This document shows, one piece after another, positions 24,852-32,599 of a DNA stretch of 64,000 nt; the stretch's first letter is position 1, and each line of letters starts with the position of its first letter. Origin of the DNA: Spirosoma rhododendri (GTDB lineage Bacteria > Bacteroidota > Bacteroidia > Cytophagales > Spirosomataceae); assembly GCF_012849055.1 (NCBI RefSeq), contig NZ_CP051677.1, positions 5,223,001 to 5,287,000 of the forward strand, read 5' to 3'. Position numbers and translations under genes: made by a program. Below the pieces are notes generated by a model. That model was not told where the DNA came from and ran no database searches. It saw only the letters and a program-made list of their open reading frames with translations.

Positions 24852-25577
24852 ATGCTGGCTATGAGTCGGCGTCCCTTTTTTGGCTTACTTCACCTGATGA
24901 GGCTTTTTAACTGGCTTTCGTGCGCAGTGCTTAGCGGTCAGTTGCTGATCGCATCGGCAGCTGTTGGACAACGCAATCTGGCCCTGTCGGCTACCGTCGC
25001 TCCGACCTATACCACGACCAACTACGCGCGCCAAACGCTCTACCCCGACAGCGACGGTCAGGTTGTCGAGCCGGTTCATCTGGCGGGTCAGCGAAGTGCA
25101 CCGGGCTTCGTCGCGGGCGTATCGCTGCGCTACACCTACGCCCCCGGCTGGACGGTCAGTGCGGGTTTGCTCTACCAGCAATCGGGGATGCGCCAGCAAC
25201 GATTACCCGCTGCCGGTGAAGGTTCAACGCGGGTAACCTACCGATCGGTACGCTTGCCGGTAGCCATCAATTTCAAGTCGTCGCCCAAGCCGCTGTCACC
25301 TTATTTTACGCTGGCCCTGCTCACCGATTTCCCACTCACCACTCGCCTGACAGCCACCCGCACGGGCGAACCTACACAGCAGCTACGCGTCCGCAACTCG
25401 ATCAATCCATTGTTTTCAGCCCAGCTTGGGGCGGGTGGTTTTTGCCAGCTCAGCAACCGGTATGCCCTGATCGTGCAGCCCACCCTCGCCTACACCATCG
25501 GCCGGTTCGGTGGATCAACCACCACCAGCCCATCGCTCGAACTAGGCTTACAGGTGCAGGCGGTGGTTGGGTTTTAG
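24852..25577 (+). CDS. Outer-membrane beta-barrel protein (PorT-like)
   Basis: 241 aa from ATG 24852; ATG 24861 is an alternative, and a TTG-started extension upstream is unlikely. The hydrophobic stretch at about residues 16-36 ending in ASAAVGQ is the signal peptide. Alternating strands follow (LSATVAPTYTTTNY, GVSLRYTYAPGWTVSAGLLY, SVRLPVAINFK, LQVQAVVGF). The terminal aromatic residue F fits outer-membrane insertion. It resembles the small barrels annotated as PorT-family in Bacteroidota. The function is unknown. Confidence 0.75.
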   Translation: MLAMSRRPFFGLLHLMRLFNWLSCAVLSGQLLIASAAVGQRNLALSATVAPTYTTTNYARQTLYPDSDGQVVEPVHLAGQRSAPGFVAGVSLRYTYAPGWTVSAGLLYQQSGMRQQRLPAAGEGSTRVTYRSVRLPVAINFKSSPKPLSPYFTLALLTDFPLTTRLTATRTGEPTQQLRVRNSINPLFSAQLGAGGFCQLSNRYALIVQPTLAYTIGRFGGSTTTSPSLELGLQVQAVVGF

Positions 25578-25582
25578 GTTTT

Positions 25583-25661
25583 GGGTTTAAGGTTTAGAGT
25601 TCAATGTTTAAGGTTTTGGCAGTCAGATAACTTTAAACCTAAGACGTTAAACCTTAAACCC
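25583..25661. repeat. Heptad-word hairpin between convergent genes
   Basis: Two 33-nt arms (25583-25615 and 25629-25661) share 14 identical bases at the outer end and 10 (one mismatch) at the inner end. The nine central bases differ. Words: GTTTAAG, GTTTAGA, GTTCAAT. It starts 5 nt after one stop and ends 2 nt before the other. Confidence 0.7.
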
Positions 25662-25663
25662 GC

Positions 25664-26428
25664 TCACAGCTTTCCCTCAGCTTGCCAGCGCATGCGGTAG
25701 GCGTTCATGGCGGTGTGGCCTAGCTGATCGATCAGGCGGTAATTGGCGACGATACCCACGGCAGCACCGATACCGGGAATCAGCTGCGCCATTTTTACCA
25801 GATCGATATAGTCGCGGTATTCCTGCTGGAACGTCAGCCAGTCGAACTGATTGATGTCGTCGGGCAGTTGGGCGCTGTGAGTGGGCCAGTCAGCGATGTG
25901 CTGATACACGAACTGCCGACGTTCCTGACTCGAAAACGCCAGCTGAAACACGTAGAGCATAAACACCCGTTCGCGGTAGTCGCGGGTGGTGTAGCCGTAG
26001 CGCGCAGCAATCTCAAAGAGCAGCTTCATTTTCAGGCTCATCAGCAGCGGAAAGTCGGCCAGGCCGAGCAGCAGGCCGCCCGCCCCGGTAATGCCCCCTT
26101 CGGCCGCGCCCGTCCGTTTGTAAAAGTCGATACGAGCCACAACGCTCGTTTCGCGCTGCGGCAACGTCTGATCCTCAACGGCCGGGCGATTCAGGGCTTC
26201 GGCACCAAACAGCATGGCCCGGGTCATTTGTTTGATAGCCGCCGTGACAACCTGATGCACCCGGCGGGGAATCAGCCGATTGATTCGTCGCTGTAGCGCC
26301 GACGATACCCGGCCAAACGCCGACGGGTTGCGCTGCATATTTTGCTGCCACTGAATCAGTTCAGCGCGCACCGATTCTTCATACGTCGACATGGCGGATA
26401 GCTGCTTAAAAAGGTGTAGTTTCGTCAT
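25664..26428 (-). CDS. EcsC family protein
   Basis: 254 aa from ATG 26428; ATG 26392 (MSTYEES) is an equally good start. The EcsC domain is seen in RIDFYKRTGAAEGGITGAGG, LLLGLADFPLLMSLKMKLLF and MAQLIPGIGAAVGIVANY. EcsC was named from the Bacillus ecs ABC operon, but these proteins are widespread and of uncertain role, possibly membrane-associated. No ABC genes are adjacent here. Divergent from the L,D-transpeptidase gene. Confidence 0.85.
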   Translation of the reverse strand: MTKLHLFKQLSAMSTYEESVRAELIQWQQNMQRNPSAFGRVSSALQRRINRLIPRRVHQVVTAAIKQMTRAMLFGAEALNRPAVEDQTLPQRETSVVARIDFYKRTGAAEGGITGAGGLLLGLADFPLLMSLKMKLLFEIAARYGYTTRDYRERVFMLYVFQLAFSSQERRQFVYQHIADWPTHSAQLPDDINQFDWLTFQQEYRDYIDLVKMAQLIPGIGAAVGIVANYRLIDQLGHTAMNAYRMRWQAEGKL

Positions 26429-26481
26429 GCTAAACCGACAACGCACCCGTTTGGTGCATTCGTCGGCCGCTCGTCCTGTCT

Positions 26482-27201
26482 ATGTCCACGTTTCTACGCG
26501 CTGTTGCTTTTTTACTGATTACCGGACTAGCCTACGCCTGTAGTTCAGCACCGGCTTCCACCACCGATCAGCCAGCACGAATTACCGCCGTTACCTCACC
26601 GGCCCTTCCCGACAATCCGCTGTATAACGAGCTGGGGCTGGAACAGGCCGGGCTGGCCCAGGCCGTTTTCGAGTACGCGCTCACGGGTCGCCGGAACCTC
26701 GGCAACCATCACCCCGTGCTGACCATCGCCGACATGAGCCAGCCGTCGACCCAAAAACGGCTGTACGTTATCGACCTGAAAGCGCATAAACTACTGTTCA
26801 ACACCTACGTAGCCCACGGCCGCAACTCCGGTGGTCTGGTACCTGATCGTTTTTCCAATACGCCCTCTTCCTGGCAAACCAGTCTGGGTTTTTACCGCAC
26901 GCTGGGTACGTACATGGGCAAACACGGCCTGTCGCTGCAATTGAAGGGGCTGGAAAAGGGATTCAATACCAACGTGCAGGACCGGAACATCGTGTTGCAC
27001 GGGGCCAATTACGTTTGTGAGGATACTGTCCGGCTGAAAGGGCGGCTGGGCTGGAGCGAAGGGTGCCCGGCGGTACCGTACGCGCTGTCGAAGCCGATTA
27101 TTCTGGCCGTAAAAGATGGTTCGTGCCTGTTTGTCTACGCGCCCAACGACGACTACCTGAAAAAATCCGTCTACTTAAACGCGGCCAAAGACACTTTGTG
27201 A
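26482..27201 (+). CDS. L,D-transpeptidase-family lipoprotein (YkuD_2)
   Basis: 239 aa. The signal LITGLAYAC has a lipobox with C20. The catalytic segment contains H173 in VLHGANYV and C195 in WSEGCPAVP, the His and Cys of YkuD-type L,D-transpeptidases. It probably forms or trims 3-3 peptide crosslinks in the periplasm. The family is the murein L,D-transpeptidase catalytic-domain group frequent in Bacteroidota. A heptad hairpin begins at its stop codon and leads directly to the phosphatase start. Confidence 0.88.
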   Translation: MSTFLRAVAFLLITGLAYACSSAPASTTDQPARITAVTSPALPDNPLYNELGLEQAGLAQAVFEYALTGRRNLGNHHPVLTIADMSQPSTQKRLYVIDLKAHKLLFNTYVAHGRNSGGLVPDRFSNTPSSWQTSLGFYRTLGTYMGKHGLSLQLKGLEKGFNTNVQDRNIVLHGANYVCEDTVRLKGRLGWSEGCPAVPYALSKPIILAVKDGSCLFVYAPNDDYLKKSVYLNAAKDTL

Positions 27202-27307
27202 GGTTTGAGGTTTATAGTCTAAAGTTTAAAGTGCTGCCCTCACATCTTAATCCGCTTGTCAAGCAGGGAGCAGCAACCTTAAACGTTACACATCAAACCG
27301 TAAACCT
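27201..27307. repeat. Heptad-word hairpin filling a cistron gap
   Basis: The left arm (27201-27240) has words GTTTGAG, GTTTATA, GTCTAAA, GTTTAAA. The right arm (27265-27307), reverse complemented, has GTTTACG, GTTTGAT, GTGTAAC, GTTTAAG. Both arms then share GCTGC at the loop end. It begins at the upstream stop and ends 2 nt before the next start. Confidence 0.65.
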
Positions 27308-27309
27308 GC

Positions 27310-27951
27310 TTGGACATTTACCTGGTTCGCCACACCGAAGTGGCAGTTGGGCGCAGCGTCGCCTACGGACAAACCGACGTAGCGTTGAGCGATTCGTATG
27401 CTGAACAGCGCGATCAGCTGTCAAGACACCTGCCCCCGGCTCCGGCTATTATTTTTACCTCGCCCCTCTCCCGCTGCCGCCGACTGGCCGACGATCTGGC
27501 CCAATCCCTGACAACGGGCAGTGCCATCGAAACGGCGCCGGGCCAGACAGCTCTCGCCGACGCTCACCGCCCGCTGATTCGCTGCGACGACCGGCTGAAA
27601 GAATTTTTCTTCGGCGACTGGGAAATGGTACCCTGGACCGATATCGACCACGACGCACTAACCACCTGGCGGGCAGACTTCGTAACCATCCCAACGCCCA
27701 ACGGGGAAAATTTCAACGACGTTTCGGTGCGGGTAAAGGCGTTTTGGCGGGAGTGTATCCTGCCCCTAATCCAGACCGGCAACAGCCGGCCGGTGCTGAT
27801 TGTGTCGCACGGTGGGATCATCCGGGCGCTGCTGTGTTTCTTTCTGGAACTGCCCCTGCAAAACGCCTACCGGCTCAATCTGGACTACGGAGCGGTGTCA
27901 AAAATCACGCTGTCCGGCTCGTCGTTTACCGTGCAATACATCAACCGCTAG
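27310..27951 (+). CDS. Histidine phosphatase (alpha-ribazole phosphatase-like)
   Basis: 213 aa. The start is a TTG at 27310, because no in-frame ATG precedes the domain and the hairpin ends 2 nt upstream. The RHG-type motif is LVRHTE with catalytic H8. FTSPLSRC, FFGDWE and VSHGGIIRALLC supply the remaining catalytic Arg, Glu and His. The pattern is nearest to CobC/alpha-ribazole phosphatase or phosphoglycerate mutase-like phosphatases. No cobalamin gene is nearby, so the substrate is uncertain. Its stop shares a CTAG with the convergent acetyltransferase. Confidence 0.85.
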   Translation: MDIYLVRHTEVAVGRSVAYGQTDVALSDSYAEQRDQLSRHLPPAPAIIFTSPLSRCRRLADDLAQSLTTGSAIETAPGQTALADAHRPLIRCDDRLKEFFFGDWEMVPWTDIDHDALTTWRADFVTIPTPNGENFNDVSVRVKAFWRECILPLIQTGNSRPVLIVSHGGIIRALLCFFLELPLQNAYRLNLDYGAVSKITLSGSSFTVQYINR

Positions 27952-28499
27952 CCGTTGCCAGAGTCGGCCAGTTTACCGATGGAAACTGGCGGAGCTGGAT
28001 CGTTTTGATAGGGTTGCAACAGCAGCGACAGCCAGATTACGTCGTGCCACGCGCCAAACTTGTAACCAATGTTGCGGTACGTACCGACCGGGGTGAAACC
28101 CATAGACGCGTGAAAGGCTTCGCTGGCGGGGTTGGGCAACGTGATGCCAGCGTATGCGTTGTGATAACCCTGCTGACGAAGCAGATCGAGCAGCCGGGTG
28201 TACAGCTGCCGGGCAATACCTTGCCGGTGCCCGTCCGGGTGAACGTACACCGACGTGTTGACCGACCATTGATACGCCATCCGGTCCATGTGCCGCGACG
28301 CGTAAGCGTAGCCTAGCACCCGCCCGTCGACCTCGGCTACCAGATACGGAAACTGTTGCTGAATGGCTTCGATCCGCCCGCGAAACTCCGCGACGGTTGG
28401 CACGTCGTACTCAAACGAGATAATGGAATCTGTGACGTATGGCCCGTATATAGCCAGCAAGGCAGCCGCATCGTCGGGAGTAGCGAACCGGATAACCAT
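27948..28499 (-). CDS. GNAT acetyltransferase (phosphinothricin/methionine sulfoximine type)
   Basis: 183 aa from ATG 28499, where the domain starts (VIRFATPDDAAALLAIYGPY). The GNAT acetyl-CoA site is HPDGHRQGIARQLYTRLLDL, with the R/Q-x-x-G-x-A loop. ITLPNPASEAFHASMGF and YKFGAWHDVIWL are typical of the phosphinothricin N-acetyltransferase group. It acetylates small amines or amino acid analogues in the cytoplasm; the natural substrate is unknown. Confidence 0.88.
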   Translation of the reverse strand: MVIRFATPDDAAALLAIYGPYVTDSIISFEYDVPTVAEFRGRIEAIQQQFPYLVAEVDGRVLGYAYASRHMDRMAYQWSVNTSVYVHPDGHRQGIARQLYTRLLDLLRQQGYHNAYAGITLPNPASEAFHASMGFTPVGTYRNIGYKFGAWHDVIWLSLLLQPYQNDPAPPVSIGKLADSGNG

Positions 28500-28514
28500 G
28501 GGTGGAACAGAGAA

Positions 28515-28573
28515 CGGTGAGACAAAAAACAAAGAGGTTATTGCAAACTAATCTTTCTTTGTTTGTCTCACCG
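28515..28573. repeat. 12-bp stem hairpin between SDR and GNAT genes
   Basis: CGGTGAGACAAA (28515-28526) and its exact reverse complement (28562-28573) enclose a second, imperfect pairing of ACAAAGA words. The arms lie 8 nt after the SDR stop and 15 nt before the GNAT start on the minus strand. Confidence 0.6.
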
Positions 28574-28581
28574 CTTTCCGC

Positions 28582-29355
28582 TTAATTATTCAGCCGGATG
28601 AAGCCGCCGTCGAGGGGATAATCGCAGCCGGTGACGAAACCAGCTTCGTCGGAGCACAGATATAGGGCCAGTGCGCCCACTTCCTTCGGCTGCGCCATGC
28701 GACCGATGGGCTGCGTCTTCGACAGTTTGACAAACATTTCTTCTTCCTGACCGGGGTAGTTTTTCGCCAGAAAACCGTCCACAAACGGCGTGTGCACCCG
28801 TGCGGGCGAGATACAGTTACAGCGAATATTGTCGGCCAGATAGTCTTTCGCCACGGATAAGGTCATCGTCAGCACCGCCCCTTTGCTCATTGAATAGGCA
28901 AACCGGTCGGGAATCCCCACCGACGACGCCACCGACGCCATGTTCAGGATAACCCCGCCCCCGGCCGCTTTCAGGTGCGGAATCGTCGCGTACAGGCAGT
29001 TGTACACGCCCTTGACGTTGATCCGAAAAATCCGGTCAAAGTCGGCTTCGGACGTCGTATCGGCTTTCCCGACGTGCGCCACCCCCGCATTGTTGACCAG
29101 TATATTGATCGCTCCGGCGCTGGCAATCTGCCCAATCACGTCCACGACCTGCGCCTGATCCGACACATCGACGGTGTGGGCTTCGGCCCGCCCGCCCTCG
29201 CTGTTGATCGACTCGGCTACCTGCCGGGCGAGCTGTTCGTTGAGTTCGAGAATATGCACCGTAGCCCCCGCCTTGGCGAACGCCTGCGTAATCGCCAGCC
29301 CGATCCCGCTGGCCCCACCCGTCACGATGGCAACTTTATTTTGTAGAGAGAACAT
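28582..29355 (-). CDS. Short-chain dehydrogenase, probable sugar-acid pathway
   Basis: 257 aa from ATG 29355; a longer frame only reads through the hairpin. TGGASGIG (cofactor), NNAGVAHVG and YSMSKGAV (catalytic Tyr and Lys) define a classical SDR, and the ELNEQ after beta-2 suggests NAD(H). It follows a UxaA-type dehydratase on the same strand across a hairpin. This suggests it oxidises a 2-keto-3-deoxy sugar acid or a hexonate, as in L-fuconate-type pathways. This link is inference from position. Confidence 0.85.
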   Translation of the reverse strand: MFSLQNKVAIVTGGASGIGLAITQAFAKAGATVHILELNEQLARQVAESINSEGGRAEAHTVDVSDQAQVVDVIGQIASAGAINILVNNAGVAHVGKADTTSEADFDRIFRINVKGVYNCLYATIPHLKAAGGGVILNMASVASSVGIPDRFAYSMSKGAVLTMTLSVAKDYLADNIRCNCISPARVHTPFVDGFLAKNYPGQEEEMFVKLSKTQPIGRMAQPKEVGALALYLCSDEAGFVTGCDYPLDGGFIRLNN

Positions 29356-29366
29356 AAGCAATGACA

Positions 29367-29443
29367 GAATGATTGAGTGATAGAATGATTGAATAGGCTG
29401 AAGCAAGCGTTTTTCATTCAATCATTCTATCACTCAATCATTC
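29367..29443. repeat. Perfect 27-bp octad-word hairpin
   Basis: Arms 29367-29393 and 29417-29443 are exact reverse complements made of GAATGATT, GAGTGATA, GAATGATT. It fills the gap between the UxaA stop (5 nt away) and the SDR start (11 nt away). Confidence 0.8.
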
Positions 29444-29448
29444 AAAAT

Positions 29449-31119
29449 TTAGAGTGAAACGCCCCGCTTCCAGGGGATGAAGTCGTCCTGACCGAGTTGC
29501 TCGGCTTTGGTAATTTCGTCGCCCGATGCCAGCCGGATGATGTACTCCAGCAGGTCATCGGCGCTTTGGTCGATGGTCTGTTCGCCGTCGATGATGGGGC
29601 CGCAGTCGAAGTCGATCACGTCGGGCATCCGGTTTTTCAGCTTCGTGTTGGTCGATACTTTCACGACCGGGCAGATCGGGTTGCCGGTTGGTGTGCCGAG
29701 ACCCGTCGTAAACAGGATGACGTTGGTACCCGACCCCGCCATGCCCGTTGTGGCCTCCACGTCGTTGCCGGGGGTGCAGAGCAGACTCAGACCGGGCCGG
29801 ACAGCCGGTTCGGTGTAGTCGAGTACGTCGACAACGGGCGAGTTGCCGCCTTTCTTAGCCGCCCCCGCCGACTTGATCGCGTCGGTAATCAGGCCGTCTT
29901 TGATGTTGCCGGGCGAGGGGTTCATATCGAAACCCGACCCGACGGCTTCAGCCTGCGCCGAGTACGTACCCATCAGGTTGATAAATTTCTCCGCGTCGGC
30001 CGGGTCGACGGTGCGGTTTATGAGTTCCTGCTCAACACCGTTCAGTTCGGGGAATTCGGCCAGTACTGTTTTGCCGCCCAGTGCCGCTATCGTATCCGAC
30101 AGTTGGCCCAGCGCAGGGTTGGCCGAGATACCCGAAAAACCGTCGGAGCCACCGCATTTCAGGCCCACCGTCAGCGCACTGAGCGGAGCCGGTTGCCGCT
30201 CGATTTTGTTGATTTGGGTCAGCCCCAGAAACGTTTCTTTAACGGCCTGCGCCATCAGCGCGTACTCCGTTCCGGCCTGCTGTTCGAAAATGAGCAGCGG
30301 CTTATCGAATTTGGGGTTGTGCCGCCGGATTTCCTGCTCAACGATGTCGGCCTGCAAGTGCTGGCACCCCAGGCTCAGGATCGTTGCCCCGGCCACATTG
30401 GGGTTGTTGATAAATCCCGCAATCAGCGCACCCAGCGCACCGGAGTCCTGCCGGGTGCCGCCACAGCCCATTTCGTGGGTCAGGAACTTGATGCCGTCGA
30501 CGTTTTTGAACGGGCGTTTCTCGGCCGGCGCGTTGTGCAGCGTTTTATTCTGCGATTCATCGACGAACGGCTGCATCTTTTTAATAACGTCCAGATCGCC
30601 CGCCTTGTACAGACTCAGCAGCTCGTGGACCTGCTCGCGGTAGGTTTCGGGCTGAGCGTAGCCAAGTTCGCGCTCAAACGCATCCTTCAGAATCAGCACG
30701 TTACGATTTTCGCAGAACACCAGCGGCACTACCAGCCAGTAATTGCGCGTACCGACGCTGCCATCGGCCCGGTGGTAGCCCATGAAGGTGCGGTTCTGCC
30801 AGCGCGACACGTTGGGCGGCTGGTAGGTGTAGGGCTGTTTTTTGTCGATCCCGTAACGGTCAGCACTGTGTTTCAGGTTGAAGGTGGTGATGGGTTCACC
30901 GCGCCGGATGGGCTGCATAGCCTTACCCACCAGCACCCCGTACATCGTGATGGGGTCGCCGGGCTGGCGGTCTTCCGTCACGAATTTATGCTTGGCTCCC
31001 ACCGCATACGGCAGGGTATAAATCTGTTGGTCAAACTCAATAGATTCCCCGGCCGACAGGTCGCGCAGGGCGACAATGACGTTATCGGCGGGGTGAACTT
31101 TCAATACGCGGGCTGACAT
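29449..31119 (-). CDS. uxaA: UxaA family altronate (sugar-acid) dehydratase
   Basis: 556 aa from ATG 31119 (MSARVLKVHPADN); a 64-residue extension through the upstream repeat is not protein-like. Residues about 1-90 are the SAF domain (NVIVALRDLSAGESI). The rest is the altronate dehydratase domain with ETHEMGCGGTRQDS-type KFLTHEMGCGGTRQ, LGCQHLQADI, GLKCGGSDGFSGISANP and the C-terminal GTPTGNPICPVVKVSTN. The family dehydrates D-altronate or related hexonates to 2-keto-3-deoxy-gluconate-type products in an iron-dependent reaction. The exact sugar acid is not certain. Confidence 0.9.
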   Translation of the reverse strand: MSARVLKVHPADNVIVALRDLSAGESIEFDQQIYTLPYAVGAKHKFVTEDRQPGDPITMYGVLVGKAMQPIRRGEPITTFNLKHSADRYGIDKKQPYTYQPPNVSRWQNRTFMGYHRADGSVGTRNYWLVVPLVFCENRNVLILKDAFERELGYAQPETYREQVHELLSLYKAGDLDVIKKMQPFVDESQNKTLHNAPAEKRPFKNVDGIKFLTHEMGCGGTRQDSGALGALIAGFINNPNVAGATILSLGCQHLQADIVEQEIRRHNPKFDKPLLIFEQQAGTEYALMAQAVKETFLGLTQINKIERQPAPLSALTVGLKCGGSDGFSGISANPALGQLSDTIAALGGKTVLAEFPELNGVEQELINRTVDPADAEKFINLMGTYSAQAEAVGSGFDMNPSPGNIKDGLITDAIKSAGAAKKGGNSPVVDVLDYTEPAVRPGLSLLCTPGNDVEATTGMAGSGTNVILFTTGLGTPTGNPICPVVKVSTNTKLKNRMPDVIDFDCGPIIDGEQTIDQSADDLLEYIIRLASGDEITKAEQLGQDDFIPWKRGVSL

Positions 31120-31187
31120 GCCAAAACTTGTTTTTGTGGTAAAGAGACCAATACCGCCGAAATATACCGCTAATCGCGTTTTGTTGA

Positions 31188-31334
31188 CAGGATTACAGGA
31201 TTTACGGGTACGCGGATCCTGACGGATGATCGCGGATTCACATGGTGTCGGTGGTGTCGGGGCGGACTGGCGTTCCAGACCCGACACCACCGACACCACT
31301 ATGGCCATCAAATCCTGTTAATCCTGTAATCCTG
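31188..31334. repeat. Nested inverted repeats (GGATTACAG and GGTGTCGGTG words)
   Basis: An outer imperfect pair uses CAGGATTACAGGATTT and its complement with one additional word (31310-31334). An inner perfect 19-bp pair, TGGTGTCGGTGGTGTCGGG (31243-31261) with its complement (31280-31298), lies inside. It sits in the 277-nt divergent region between uxaA and the DUF5009 gene, where no ORF is seen. Confidence 0.75.
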
Positions 31335-31396
31335 GCAAAAACTTGCTATTCTGCCCCTCAATCCCAAGTTTTGACGGTCCTTACTCTCAACCTTTC

Positions 31397-32596
31397 ATGA
31401 TTCCCCGTTCGCCCGAAGCCACTGCCGGTGTGCTGCCCGACCGATTGATGTCGATGGATGCCTATCGGGGCTTCGTCATGACGTTGATGACCGCTGAGTT
31501 GCTTCAGTTTCAGGCGGTCCATGAAGCACTACCGCACAGCACGATCTGGGCGTTTCTGGCGCGGCAGCAAAGCCACGTCGAGTGGGTGGGTTGCACGTTG
31601 CACGACCTCATTCAGCCGTCATTTTCGTTTCTGGTGGGGGTAGCCCTGCCCTACTCCGTGGCCAGTCGTGCCAACCGGGGCGAATCGTTCGGCAGTCAGT
31701 TCTGGCACGCCCTGCGCCGGTCGCTGATCCTGATTCTGCTGGGCATTTTTCTCCGCTCGACGCATCAGGAGCAAACGTATTTTACATTTGAAGACACCCT
31801 TACGCAGATCGGGCTGGGGTATCCGTTGCTGTTTCTGCTGGGTCGAGCCTCAACCCGGCAAACATGGCTGGCGTTTGGGTTGATTCTGGTCGGCTACTGG
31901 CTGGCGTTTGTGCTGTATCCCGCCCCCAATTCTGCCTTCGACTATGCCGCCGTTGGCGTTCCGCCCGACTGGCCGGAACACTTTACTGGACGAATGGCGC
32001 ATTTCAACAAAAACAGCAACCTCGCCTGGGCGTTCGACACCTGGTTTCTGAACCTGTTTCCGCGCGAAAGTCCGTTTCGGTTCAACGGGGGCGGCTACGC
32101 GACGCTGAGCTTCATCCCGACGCTGGCAACGATGGTACTAGGCTTGCAGGTGGGCCGATGGCTCCGGCTGAAGTGGGCACCGAACAAGCTTTTGCGCCAG
32201 CTGATTTTTGCGGGACTTATCGGCATCATCGGCGGCCTGATTCTTCAGCTACTGGGTATCTGCCCCGTCGTCAAACGCATCTGGACCCCGGCTTGGGTGC
32301 TGTTCAGCGGAGGCTTGTGCTGCTGGCTGCTGGCTGGTTTCTACGGGCTCATCGACGTGTGGGGATTTCGGCTAAAGCCACTAATTGTGGTCGGCATGAA
32401 CTCCATCGCCATCTACATCCTTGTACACCTGATCGATCGGTTTATTATCGACTCGTTTCACATTCACTTCGGCCGCGCGCCGTTTCAGGTGCTGGGTGCG
32501 GCCTACGAGCCCCTGCTGACCGGTGCACTGACGCTGGCCGTTTTTTACCTGATCCTCCGGTGGATGTACAATCGCCGACTCTTTATCCGAATCTGA
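31397..32596 (+). CDS. DUF5009/HGSNAT-like membrane acyltransferase
   Basis: 399 aa from ATG 31397. [16 protein letters not shown] is the N-terminal signature of the DUF5009 and heparan-alpha-glucosaminide N-acetyltransferase-like family. About ten membrane helices follow. The histidine-containing [18 protein letters not shown] loop, [18 protein letters not shown] and [14 protein letters not shown] match the family. Such proteins are thought to transfer acetyl groups across the inner membrane to glycans; in bacteria this is unproven. It precedes adenine deaminase by 3 nt, so they are cotranscribed without an evident metabolic link. Confidence 0.85.
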   Translation: MIPRSPEATAGVLPDRLMSMDAYRGFVMTLMTAELLQFQAVHEALPHSTIWAFLARQQSHVEWVGCTLHDLIQPSFSFLVGVALPYSVASRANRGESFGSQFWHALRRSLILILLGIFLRSTHQEQTYFTFEDTLTQIGLGYPLLFLLGRASTRQTWLAFGLILVGYWLAFVLYPAPNSAFDYAAVGVPPDWPEHFTGRMAHFNKNSNLAWAFDTWFLNLFPRESPFRFNGGGYATLSFIPTLATMVLGLQVGRWLRLKWAPNKLLRQLIFAGLIGIIGGLILQLLGICPVVKRIWTPAWVLFSGGLCCWLLAGFYGLIDVWGFRLKPLIVVGMNSIAIYILVHLIDRFIIDSFHIHFGRAPFQVLGAAYEPLLTGALTLAVFYLILRWMYNRRLFIRI

Positions 32597-32599
32597 CCC

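Noticed and set aside
29497..31116. 539-aa open frame on the plus strand
   Set aside because: Antisense to uxaA, with no recognisable motif.
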